Source: Isoperla grammatica
Taxonomy: Eukaryota > Arthropoda > Insecta > Plecoptera > Perlodidae
Direction of reading: 5' to 3'
Length of the DNA: 64,000 bases
Assembly (NCBI GenBank): GCA_945910005.1
Contig: OX246748.1
Location: 15,851,368-15,915,367 of the forward strand
Translations under genes and position numbers: made by a program
In this document: positions 12,240-22,089 of the stretch, piece after piece
How positions within the stretch are numbered: position 1 is the first letter of the stretch
Layout: each line of letters starts with the position of its first letter
Notes under the pieces: generated by a model
The model's input: only the letters and a program-made list of their open reading frames with translations
Database searches by the model: none
Told to the model about the DNA's origin: nothing

Positions 12240-13512
12240 ATAAAGGGGTCAACACGACACAAAGCAAAATCCCCTCTTCCAGGAAGATTTGCGCGAAGCA
12301 ATACCGCCGCCCGTAATACCTACCTTGCCCGGCGTGATCGTATTAGCAGCTGAGTCGAAGCGCTTGCGCAGTAATGACAACATTCCAAACAATGTCGGGA
12401 CTAGTTGGTGGTTAACACTTATAGAGTACATAGCCCATTTTAAAATGATCTTAGGCTCCGTTCTTGTTTCTCACCATGGTCCTCTAAATCTTCAAGAACT
12501 ACAATTAAAAATCAAAATCAAGGTTTATAGATGAAGATCTTGTGTTCATCAATAAACCTTGATGTAAAATCTAGAGGAGATAGCTTCAAGCAATGCAAAA
12601 TACACATTTATAAACAGAACCGTTCTTACTCAATATTATTAATACAAAGAGGTCCTAATTGTATCGCACATTGCATTCGTAATTTTTGTATATCATATCA
12701 AACACAAAAGGGTTAGGTATAGAAAATAATTTGAACACATTTTGAAAAAAACACGCTATAAACTTGTTTTACTCGTAGCAGTGTGAAGAAAATCAGTTTC
12801 GCAGAATATTCAGAAACTGATGATACTTTATTTGAGCTTATTATCGTGTTAGGATTTTCTTGTTTTCCTTTTTATACCGTTTTTTCTTAAGAATAATGCA
12901 CCCCGGTCTATTCTATTTAAATACAACCGTAGATTCCCACAATCATTTTTCTTCTCGCGTTACCACGTGGCACAATGTCTGCGTTATTAAAAACTATACC
13001 TGAGAAATATCTTCACGTTACTGAAGAAAACATTGCAACACAACACAACCCAAGGAAACTTTTTATATTATTTGAAATGTACTGATGAGAAGTAAGGGAC
13101 TCTGCTTTGTTAAGCAGAACGAAGCTGCTCTTAAGGATATAATAAAACTCACACTATATGTGACGTTTAGATCCTTAGTCGGGACCCGCTCGCTTCTCGT
13201 CCCGCCCGCTCGGAGCGGCTCGGAGCGGCTCGGAGCACGAGAGGGTTAAGAGGGAACACATCCGACGAGCGCATCTGTGATTTCCTTGAATAAAAAACCG
13301 AAAAGAGCGGAAGACCTTTCACAAAATTGGTTTCGAGAAGTTGAATTTTTAAATGGACGTCTTTCGAACAATGCAATATCACCACGCGGGACAGTGGCCT
13401 GTTGTATAAACGACGCTTTTTGGAATAGATCGGCCTTGAAATCGATATCGTGGCAGTCTTTATTGGCCCACGGAGCTAACGTATTGGCGTGCTCGACCAT
13501 TTGGTGTCCCCT
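12240..13512. other. no recognisable gene
   Basis: A GC-richer patch at 12260-12420 and a triplicated GCTCGGAGCG motif near 13209-13235 are the only local structure. 12535-12560 and 12512-12530 form an inverted pair (ATCAATAAACCTTGAT). No supported ORF. Confidence 0.5.
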
Positions 13513-13513
13513 C

Positions 13514-13608
13514 GCACACGCATACGCATACGCACACGCACACGCACACGCACACGCACACGCACACGCACACGCACACGCACACGCACACGCACACGCA
13601 CACGCACA
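13514..13608. repeat. (ACACGC)n hexanucleotide repeat
   Basis: About 15 units of ACACGC with two ACATGC/ATACGC-type variants at the left. The same hexamer recurs at 32111-32136. ORFs across it (poly HA, CV or RV) are repeat artefacts. Confidence 0.95.
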
Positions 13609-13920
13609 TCCATAGTGTGAGGAGTATGTACCAGAGAGTAATCAGTAAAAACACGATGTTTCTTATTTAGGTGGTTGCTAGTTCCATTTCCACCACTTAA
13701 AAACTGATGGGTGTTAGGGTTTGGCTTAGTTATAAATTTATAATGCATATCAGAGAGCTAACACTTCTACAATATTGGTCAATCAATACACATTTTTAAT
13801 AGTATTTAATTTGCTCCTTATATAAAGACGACTAGACCGTATAATGTGCATTTTGTAACAACAGTATGTCCAACGTGTAAAGAGTCTTGTAACTCAAAAG
13901 TACTATTGAAAAGAAATAAC

Positions 13921-14078
13921 TAAGGTCCAATCTTACAATGTCCCAATAACTACTTATTCGTCGAAAAACTACCTTTCTCCATGGCAACCAGCAATCAAAA
14001 CACTTGAAATCCTGCATTGCAAATAGCTTAATTGCTACCAATAACTTTCTTATTAGGAGATTGTAAGACCAGACCTTA
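13921..14078. mobile_element. TIR MITE, CCATGGCAACC-centred family
   Basis: The ends read TAAGGTCC...TCTTACAAT and, on the complement, TAAGGTCTGGTCTTACAATC. The centre CTCCATGGCAACCAGCAATC matches the centre of 7319-7458. Probable TA target site, not proven. Confidence 0.65.
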
Positions 14079-14347
14079 CTGTAAGTTCAGTTGAGTGTAT
14101 TAATCTAATGAAAAAGTATAAAAACTTATCAATAATTCCGTTTTTACCGATATTTTTGACTAGCCTATTAAAATTTAAATTTTACAATGGGCCTGAACTT
14201 AAAAGAAAAACTTACATTTCAAGTCTTTAATATTCTTTTAATTGCATAGACTTATAATAGCAGCCAATAATCACAAAAGCTAAGAACACGTTACAAAAAT
14301 ATACGTACTCAACTACTCGAAAGTTTTGAATAAACAACGTTAGTTTA

Positions 14348-14503
14348 AGGGCTGATTGCACAGTCTAGTTTAGTTTGTGATTTGTTTATTGTTGCTATGG
14401 AGTTTTTTCTGCTTATAGATAATAGCATGTAAAGTAATAAAACAATTCCATAGCAACAAATCCTGTACTTAACTTGACACTTGACTCTGCACACGGCCAT
14501 AAG
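14348..14503. mobile_element. imperfect palindromic MITE
   Basis: An inner dyad (TTGTTGCTATGGAGTT at 14389-14404 against ATTCCATAGCAACAA at 14446-14460) sits in an outer, weaker inverted repeat starting GGGCTGATTGCACAG. Probably a diverged member of the local MITE group. Confidence 0.5.
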
Positions 14504-14525
14504 TTTCTGTTCTAATACAGGCTTG

Positions 14526-14677
14526 ACACGACTCAATACTTTCGTCAAAATTATTGAATTCAAGAACAAAAGCGAATCAAAAACAGTTTGTTAGAATACT
14601 GCAACAATTTAGCTTCTATTAATTGATGCCTTTTTGTCCTTGAATTCAATAAGTTTGACGAAAGTATTGAACCGTGT
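14526..14677. mobile_element. 150-bp foldback element with ~46-bp arms
   Basis: The left arm begins ACACGACTCAATACTTTCGT and the complement of the right arm begins ACACGGTTCAATACTTTCGT; the match continues through ATTGAATTCAAG. Short loop and no coding capacity. ACTTTCGT near the ends recalls the 28323-28589 element, but I would not merge them. Confidence 0.7.
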
Positions 14678-14679
14678 AA

Positions 14680-17585
14680 TGTGGGTATAAGATTTTATTT
14701 TTTCTTTGAACAAAAAACACACCAAACATTATTGCTTACCTGTAAGTTTTACCTTCCGGGCGCTCAGCTTGCTTAGTAATCGTCGATACTGAACAGCTGA
14801 TGCGCGCTAGTTATAAGGACAGCCCAGTTACCTCGGCCATAACACAGGCGATCAGCTGCTCCACTTCAGAATATGCTTGTATATATGGGAGGGAACGACG
14901 ACGGGTACTCACATCAATGGGTCTGCAAATTGATCGTTATTGCATAAGCCTGACCGAGCTTGTGTGGGTTGCCTCAAGTTTTTATGAGTCGTACAATTTT
15001 ATGGTCGGAGGAAGTTAATACAAACATTGGAACCACTACTGAAGCGATGGTTGCGGAATGGTGAGTTATCAGTTTTGACTTTCGTGAAAGTATAAATACT
15101 GCTTGTTCTACTCGATGTTGAATGAAGAACGAAGATAAATACAAAATGTTGTAGTTTGTAAAAAACTGCACACAATTTTCATTTTTATATTGATTTTAAA
15201 ATCTAAAGAACGGACTTCGAAATCGAAAATCTGAATCAACTCTGGTTCGGTAAGCCCTACATACTGAATGCTATCAATTGTGTCTTACATTATAATAAGC
15301 ATGGTTTTTATATCCAATTTTATTACTAATAGGGAACACGCGTATGAAAATTTTAATCGATTTTTAAATACCTTGTCTCTCATTTTATAATTTTGTGTCT
15401 TTGAATTTTGAAAAACGGATCAGTCTATGCCTCAAAATAATTGGTTTAGTAACGATAAATAAAAGGGCGCGAAAAACGAGCCGCCGCTATGTAGAGTGGA
15501 TTTGACGACATGGTTTTGTTCTTTGTACGCTCACCGCCTCAGCGATTGGTCTGTTACGCCACATCTACAGAATCATTGCGTCACAGCCACCTGAACGCGT
15601 TTCAGATCCCCGAGTTTAAACTTCAATAAATGCGACCGCATTAAACCCATTTAAAAATTTATTTTTACTTAGGACTTGCATTAATATACTTTTTGTATCT
15701 GATACTATTAAACTAAGTGTTTAGTTTTACAAAAAAAATCGTACGCGTGTTGCCTATTATCGATTCAATAATTAAAATAACTACGGTAATGGTTATAATA
15801 TTTCATTCAGTCTTAATTATCTTACAAAAAAAAAACAGTGCGCTGCTGTTGTCTCAGATTTTTTATTTTGTATTGTTATCTCGAGATATAATAAAAAAAT
15901 GAAAATTGTGTGCGGTTTTTAACGTAAAGGTACCCTTCGCTCTAACTGACGATTTCCCAAATGCCCGGAAAGGTAGGCCTACACATTTAAGCTTGTCATC
16001 GCTTGCAATTTTAAATTCATATTTTCATGTTCTAATGTAGGTATAGTTTACTTTCAGAGATAAAAATGATCTCTCTATAACTCTCTAACCAACGTAGAAG
16101 TAAAGTGACGCCAGTTTCAGCTATTACTAAATGATTGTTTGCTAAGTGAGAGTAAAACGAAAGCTCAGCGAGGTTTATAATCTTTCAAAATATTGAAACA
16201 GACTTAAGAATTATTTTTGTGTAAAAAATCACATTTCATTTTTTAAATTTTCAAAAGAGTTTTGTTTTCCATAGCGAGTTCTTGTAGTCATGGAGATTTT
16301 AAAAGATGAATTTTGGTTTCGTATTTATAGAACTCTCTTCGATCAGATTGTATAGAAAAACCGTTATTCACCTTCCACACAAAAGTAGAATCCGTTCTAA
16401 ATGTTTTACAATCGTGATTAGGATTTCGTGAAAACTCACATTTGAATTGCTGTTATATTGTGGAAATACTAGTCTTGTACCCAGACCCTTTCTCGTCTGA
16501 AAGGTGTAGCTCTATAAACCATCTGAGTAGCAGGTAGCATGAGGAAAATATTTAGCACAATTCCTATCAAATCAAATAATAACCAAGTAGCTACGTGTGT
16601 AGATAAACCTCAGCCTGATTACATATTTGTCTACTGCTGTTGTTTGCGAAAGTAAAGTAATTAATTTTCCCCATAGCAAACTTTGCATCAAATACCTTCA
16701 CAAAAAACTTAATTAAACAAGAAATATATATTTTATCATTATTTATTTGGTGAAGTATTATTCGAAAAGACAACAAATTGAGCAGTAAACATCCGTTAGG
16801 TAAAACATTCGTGTGGTGGAAGAGAAAACATTACGGATTTCAAACCTTTTGCTTGTTTACACTAGATGATAATATATGAGTATGATTGTGTGACTTGAGT
16901 TGTTTTTCTCGCGCCTAATAAATGTTTTGAACTTAATAACAAGTGAAAAGTATGATGAGAATTTTAGTGTGATTTCATTAGTCTGCACTTCAAAGATGGT
17001 TCTTCTGGGAAGATGGTGACAAAACACTTAAAGAATTAACGCGTTTTTCAAATTCCGACTTATTTATCTATAAAAGCTAGTAGAAACATATTAAAATAAT
17101 CGATCACAATGTTAAAAGGAGGTAATAATAAGCGGGGGTGAATTATTGAACGAATTCTGGTTTTGGGTAACATAACATTACGATATACTACCCGAAGTGT
17201 TGAGACAAGTAGGAAGGACAAATACATTAAGCTGTAGCCGTCTCCTCTCTCTTTTATGTGCCTGCAAATTACATCCCAGCCGTTAAATAAGCTTGGAGTT
17301 AGCGGGGAACGCGTTAATGGTAGTAAAATACTTTTCGCCCTGCTATAGTGAGTGAGTTATCTATAAAAATAAAAATACTCCAGATAAAATGTTAGGATTT
17401 TTTTTTTTATGTGTAGTCGATCACATTTAAGCTACAATCTGTTAGGAATATGCCAATATATACGATGATCGGTAATTTCATATGTTTTTTGGAAAAGCAG
17501 GTTAGTTTGTGAGAAAAATATGCACATAATTGTCATGAACTTAAAGATCTGTATTACTCGTATAATCTGTGTAACTATGATTTTT
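14680..17585. other. no supported gene; one dispersed-repeat copy
   Basis: Mostly unique AT-rich DNA. 15843-15945 contains the dispersed block listed with 27350-27445. 17215-17345 is a GC-richer patch without ORF, which could be conserved non-coding DNA; this is a guess from composition only. Confidence 0.45.
15843..15945. repeat. dispersed repeat with TTGTGTGCGGTTTTTAACG block
   Basis: Shared blocks, in order, are (C)TC-AAGATATTA, A-rich AAAATGAAAATTTTG, TGCGGTTTTTAACGT and a GGTACCCTTC-like end. Relatives are at 27350-27445, 45060-45180 and 58410-58520. No termini are visible, so the class is unknown. Confidence 0.55.
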
Positions 17586-17588
17586 TAT

Positions 17589-17818
17589 GTGTCTCGTTGA
17601 CCTAGTGGGTTTATTCCTGTTTCCAATGCAGAAGATCCACGGTTGGATTCCCGTTTCGGTCTAGAGTTTTTTAACTTTGTAACTTGACTCTTATCTACCT
17701 GTATGATACTGGTGTACATGTGATTGAACGAGGACTTTGGAGCTGGCATAGCAACCAAGCACAATCCATAATAAATAATATAAATATCCCCAACTGAAAA
17801 TCAGCTCTTGTACCTATT
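17589..17818 (+). mobile_element. tRNA-derived SINE, family A, best copy
   Basis: Polymerase III box A-like TCGTTGACCTAGTGGG is followed about 33 bp later by box B GGTTGGATTCCCG. The body carries AACTTTGTAACTTGACTCTT, ATCTACCTGTATGATACTGG and GAGGACTTTGGAGCTGGCAT, and the 3' end is CCCCAACTGAAAATCAGCTC then TTGTACC. The same blocks recur in three other copies in this window, which defines a family rather than a stray tRNA pseudogene. The shared 3' end is probably what the partner LINE recognises (inference). Confidence 0.8.
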
Positions 17819-18807
17819 TGAGTGGGAAGAATATAAATACAAATTTATATTTTATTTATTTATCTGATGTTTGTTCATGTCTAATTTAATTCTTCATTTA
17901 TTTCAATTTTCTTTATTCCAAATTGTCAACCATTTAGTTTAGTAACACTTTGGGGACAATTTCGCATAGAATCTCAAAACGTAGATTTCCCGTTGAAATA
18001 AAGTCAGTAGCTTTAACTCGAATAATTTGTATGAACTGTACGTACCTTCGCCACACATGTTTCCTAATTTCAACTATGATATTCTATTTTAATACTAGAT
18101 ATTATTATTCATAAGTGCAGAGAGACGATTTCACCCAGGGTAAGTATCTGATGCGATGTCCACGATGGAACAACATGGTAGTAAGTTGTTTTATTGCACG
18201 ATATTGCTGCAAAGTGGTGCTGTTACGACGTGTCCTTACTCACAATGACTCTGAGTTATGTTCGGTGGTCTGGCTCGCAGGCAAAGTGGTGCAAACTGGG
18301 TCAACATCTTCTTTGTTCATGACTATGATTTCAATTATGTCACAATGAAATTGATGGTGTAATTTAAGAGTTCAGGCTTGTGTTGTGATATATATAAAGT
18401 GTTTTATACGCTCAACTACCTGGAATATTTTTACTTGAATATCGTGGAAAATGCATTTATAAATACTGTCTCAAATAAAATCTAGGACACTATTACCAAG
18501 GTAAAACGTGTTTTAAAATCGATATAAATAAAGCATCAAAGAAAATGTGGTACAATGTAACCAAGGAGAAAAGTGTTTTTAAATCGAATTTACTATTATC
18601 TTGCAATTTGTGCAGAGTTTAAGATTGATTTATTTTATAAACTTATGTTCATCTATTTATTAGTCGCAGTCATGATTATTGCTAGTGATGTGCAAACTTT
18701 TGGACCGGCCTCTGATTGACCGAATCTCATTGTATTCTTTCGTATCGAATTCGATTGTAATCTTATTTAACTGGATTTGATATTTTGTTATGAATTGAAT
18801 GAATTAA

Positions 18808-19240
18808 GCCAACGGTTTAGCCGCGGTCACTTAGCCGGTCCCCATACGAATACCGAAATTAAACAACCTCGGGCTAGGTCAGGAGGTGGATGGGTGACCA
18901 CTCTCCTCTGAAATACTAGTTACCGTGGGTTAGAGTAGATCGGAGGGTTGGAAAGCTTGTGTAACAGTTTGTTCTTCTCGTCTACTGCTTGGCAGTCCAG
19001 GTTAGTGGAGGAACCTATATGACTGGTCAAAGTTACACCGTCCTTTCGGATGGGACGTAAAGCTGATGGTCCCCTTGGTACTTTTCGACATGTGTAGACT
19101 ACGTGCCGGTACCAGGTTTCCCCTCCTTCCTCATTCATCATCATGCATCGTTGTTTATCATCATTTGTTATACTGGTCACTGTTAAATGGTATGAAATGC
19201 TGTATGGGGCCAATGCATAAATAAATAAATAAATACATTT
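18808..19240 (+). mobile_element. 5S rRNA-derived SINE (SINE3 type)
   Basis: The first ~120 bp match 5S rRNA. They open GCCAACGG, contain an A-box region ACCGAAATTAAACAACCTCG (5S usually has GAAGTTAAGCAACGTCGG), then GGTGGATGGGTGACCACT, which covers the intermediate element and C box, and end near TTACCGTGGGTTAG. These are the internal promoter parts bound by TFIIIA. About 300 bp of unrelated body follow, ending in an (AAAT)n tail. 5S-headed SINEs are known as SINE3. The head carries many substitutions and 3' extra sequence, so it is not a working 5S gene. Two relatives lie at 25590-25972 (minus) and 33333-33497. Confidence 0.88.
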
Positions 19241-19265
19241 ATATTATTTACTAATGTTATTCTTT

Positions 19266-19455
19266 AAGGCCTGATATTATGGCAGGTCGCTAAATTTTTG
19301 GTCCGGGACTAATATGTCCCTCTAAATGGCAACTACGCATCAGAAGCGTCTTTTCCACAGAAAAATACAAGTTAGTTCCTGATTAAATATTTAGCTGTCG
19401 TCATAAGTCCCAGTCCCACACTAAATATTAAGCTGTCCGTCATAATACCATCAAT
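19266..19455. mobile_element. imperfect TIR MITE
   Basis: The left arm GGCCTGATATTATGGCAGGT pairs with the right (complement TTGATGGTATTATGACGGAC), and the arms continue through TAAATTTTTGGTCCGGGACT. It lies immediately after the 5S SINE tail. The centre ATGGCAACTACGCATCAGAA resembles other MITEs here. Confidence 0.55.
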
Positions 19456-19789
19456 GTGTGAGGTTCTGCTAGTCGATCGAAGTGACCAATGGTTTCGCGA
19501 CTGTGCCTAATTGCATATCTACATTCACTGCCCGATGTTTCAACTAGAAACATCTAACAAACTAATGCAGAACGTGATTCACAATATTTTATATTCTGCC
19601 AGTTGTTCTCGTTAAGTTGACACTAATCCAGCGTGATCACTCACAATCACGTGACAAATACAAGTACTATACCAACGACAAATTTATATTATTTGAGCAA
19701 ATAGTGACCCAACGTGGTTTGATTTGACAATTGCATTGCCAGTTAGGCGCTAACAAATTTAGCTGTCCTGCCCATTCCGAACATTCGAC

Positions 19790-19870
19790 CCAAGGTCTAC
19801 TTGATCTCCGCCTAGCGGAGCCTCGTCGAACTCCACGAGCCTCCGCTAGGCGGAGATCAAGTAGACCTTG
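19790..19870. mobile_element. 81-bp perfect palindrome, CAAGG hAT-like family
   Basis: Two exact 30-bp arms, beginning CAAGGTCTACTTGATCTCCG, flank a 20-bp spacer that is itself partly palindromic (CTCGT/ACGAG). The 8-bp sequence CATTCGAC occurs on both sides (19782-19789 and 19871-19878), with one extra C before the left CAAGG. CAAGG fits the hAT terminal consensus YARNG. The spacer matches the inner part of the arms of 24380-24869, so this is probably two arms joined with the interior lost. Confidence 0.75.
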
Positions 19871-19974
19871 CATTCGACATTCAAGCATATGCAGAGGGCG
19901 CTGGCATCACGAATCCATTTACTAGTTCTTGTTTGTACCGCATGAGTATGTATTGCAACCAATGATATTCAACA

Positions 19975-20220
19975 GCTATAGTAGGCTAGATCACCAGTCC
20001 CCCAACCTTCCACTCAGAAGCGAGCGTAGCGATTTGAAGCCATTTTGAAATGGGCATTTTACATGCTAATTTGGACCTTTCAGTACTGCTAGCGCTGCCA
20101 ACGGCAAAAAGTCGCATTATAAACTCCCATTGCCGCCTGTGTTATTTGCCCATTTCAAGATGGCTTCAAATTGACACGCTTGTGGCTGCTAGGTTGCGCA
20201 TCTAGCCTACTATAGCTATT
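19975..20220. mobile_element. palindromic MITE, AGCTATAGTAGGCTAGAT ends
   Basis: The left end AGCTATAGTAGGCTAGAT is exactly complementary to the right end ATCTAGCCTACTATAGCT. A second inner dyad pairs TTTGAAGCCATTTTGAAATG with CATTTCAAGATGGCTTCAAA. The dyad extends weakly outward through ATTGCAA-CAATGAT on both sides. Confidence 0.75.
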
Positions 20221-20246
20221 GTACATCATTGATTGCAACTCGACAT

Positions 20247-20291
20247 CAAGGTCTACTGGATCTCCGCTAGGCAGAGTTAAAGTAGACCTTG
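20247..20291. mobile_element. 45-bp CAAGG palindrome with 8-bp duplication
   Basis: CAAGGTCTACTGGATCTCCG at the left opposes AGTAGACCTTG at the right. CTCGACAT lies directly on both sides (20239-20246 and 20292-20299). This is a smaller deletion derivative of the family at 19790-19870. Confidence 0.7.
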
Positions 20292-20508
20292 CTCGACATT
20301 AAAATCATATACAGAGGGCGCTGGCATCACAACTCCATTCTACAGTTCGCATTCCTACCGCAAGAGTGTGTATTGCAATATTTAACCTCGAATAGTGTAT
20401 GCTGTGACCGATTGTGTTTATTTATTTCCATGATTGAGTGGAAATAAGCGCCAACACTGTGATTTGTTTGAATAAATAAACTACTACGTGATGTGCCCGG
20501 CTGATAGA

Positions 20509-20655
20509 GGTGGCTCGGTGGTAGTGGTACGATGCGAGACTCTTTCGGCAGGTCCCTGGTTCGATACCGGACACCGGCAATCCTGACTTGAAGTTTGACT
20601 GAAGGGCAAAGATCCACATTACGCCCAAGAGAACATATATGTAATAAAGACAATC
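20509..20655 (+). mobile_element. tRNA-derived SINE, family B
   Basis: Box A-like GGTGGCTCGGTGGTAGTGG and box B GGTTCGATACC are spaced as in a tRNA gene. They are followed by CACCGGCAATCCTGACTTGA, which is shared with the copy at 37040-37200. The body is short and ends at about ATGTAATAAAG. Confidence 0.7.
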
Positions 20656-20659
20656 AAAA

Positions 20660-21910
20660 GTTGTTATAAAATGCTACACTAATTGTGTACCAAGATGACA
20701 ACCACAAATATCTTTTCGTTTCAACTGCTACAGCAAACACCAAAGCAATAATTTAGATATCTAGATAATCTAAAAAAAAAAAGCCATCGGAAAGCATTTT
20801 CAACCATCAAACTTGTTTGAAATTTTCTTAGTTTAATATCATAATATTGAAAGGCTTTTTTAAAATTTAGATTTCTCAGTACTGTGTTTCATATATAATG
20901 CTTTTACACCAGAATATTCGGAGGGGGGCTTTTACCCCTATACTTTTTAGCTTCAATTTGACAGTTGATAACAAGGAATAGTTTTCAAGTTTTTTTTAGG
21001 TCACAGAGCACCTTTGATAGTACAGATAGGTGTAAACTCTTGAAAAAAAATCCCGAATTGTGTAATAAATATAATGAAAATATGAATAATAACAATTGGG
21101 TTGCATTCTTCGTTTTTATCGACTCGTACGTTCTTGAAGTCTTATTGTAGTTACTAGTATTGGTTTGTCTAGATTAGCTTCGTTGCCAAAATTTGAGACA
21201 AACCCAGTTATCATTGTAAGTAGTATCATTCATCATTGTAAGTATAGTAACCAGTTAATAAGTAACTACGAATGTCTTAAATTACATTTTGACGGTTTTG
21301 TTTCTAACAGAATTTCGTCCGACTCCTCGAAGAATGGTAAAATATCTTGATAAACTAACCATGTCCAAACTTTTTTTAAATGTAGAGTGCGTAAAAGCTA
21401 TGAGGATGTTGATAATAACTTGACTTTTAATCTTTTATAAATGCCACTTGCAACTTTTATAGAAAGTTATTTTTTTTGCAAGGATTTTAAGTGCGCCATA
21501 GAACTTCAGCGCACAATAATAAATTAATGAAGATTTATTCGATGTTAGCGAGGAGTGTACTTAACGCATAACTTATACTTTTCACCGATACAAAGCTCCC
21601 GCGGGCCGGAAAGGGGTCGCGGGCGGGAAGGCGGTGGTTCGGGGCCGAGAGAAGGGGTTGAAGATTCAGTAATGAGATTTAAACCAACTTTCTCTTGAGC
21701 GGGCAAACTTATTTGCTAATTGTTATTTTAACTAAATTCATGTCTCGAAGCCGTTAGGAGTTTATTTATATTCCTACCTTTATAAGCTACTTTACGAGTT
21801 TGCTATCTGGCATTTCGTGGATTTCCATTGGTTGTGTATTGCTCTTTGGAATGGTTAATTTTAAAACCACTAGACTGTTTGGTAAACCACAAATATATGG
21901 AAATATAAAG
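20660..21910. other. no recognisable gene
   Basis: AT-rich unique-looking DNA with a short GC-rich patch at 21597-21660 (GCGGGCCGGAAAGGGG). No supported ORF, repeat or element ends seen. Confidence 0.5.
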
Positions 21911-21917
21911 TTATTTT

Positions 21918-22085
21918 ATAAGGGCCGGTTTTACCAACTTCTTAAACGCTGATTAGCCAGTAATCCGAGCTTCTCTAAACATTTTAACTACCAAGCATTT
22001 TGAAAGTAATGTTTGTTGAAACCATGGTTACCAAACTGAGCTTATTTTTAAATCGGAGCTTAACGAAGTTAATGAACTAGGACCA
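21918..22085. mobile_element. GGGCCGGTT MITE
   Basis: The left end reads GGGCCGGTTTTACCAACTTC and the right end GAAGTTAATGAACTAGGACC, imperfect inverted repeats. The internal TTGTTGAAACCATGGTTACC is shared with 24511-24683. Confidence 0.65.
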
Positions 22086-22089
22086 AGAA

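Larger units (their letters stand above)
19887..20380. repeat. duplicated segment flanking a MITE
   Basis: The block CATATGCAGAGGGCGCTGGC (19887) through TATTGCAA (about 19957) recurs at 20309-20380 with modest divergence. In both copies it follows a CAAGG palindrome with the flank (T)TCGACAT, so palindrome plus flank were duplicated together or are parts of one larger repeat. A MITE (19975-20220) separates the copies. Confidence 0.7.

Noticed and set aside
18808..18940. Functional 5S rRNA gene
   Set aside because: Many substitutions in the head and the same SINE body follows in other copies.
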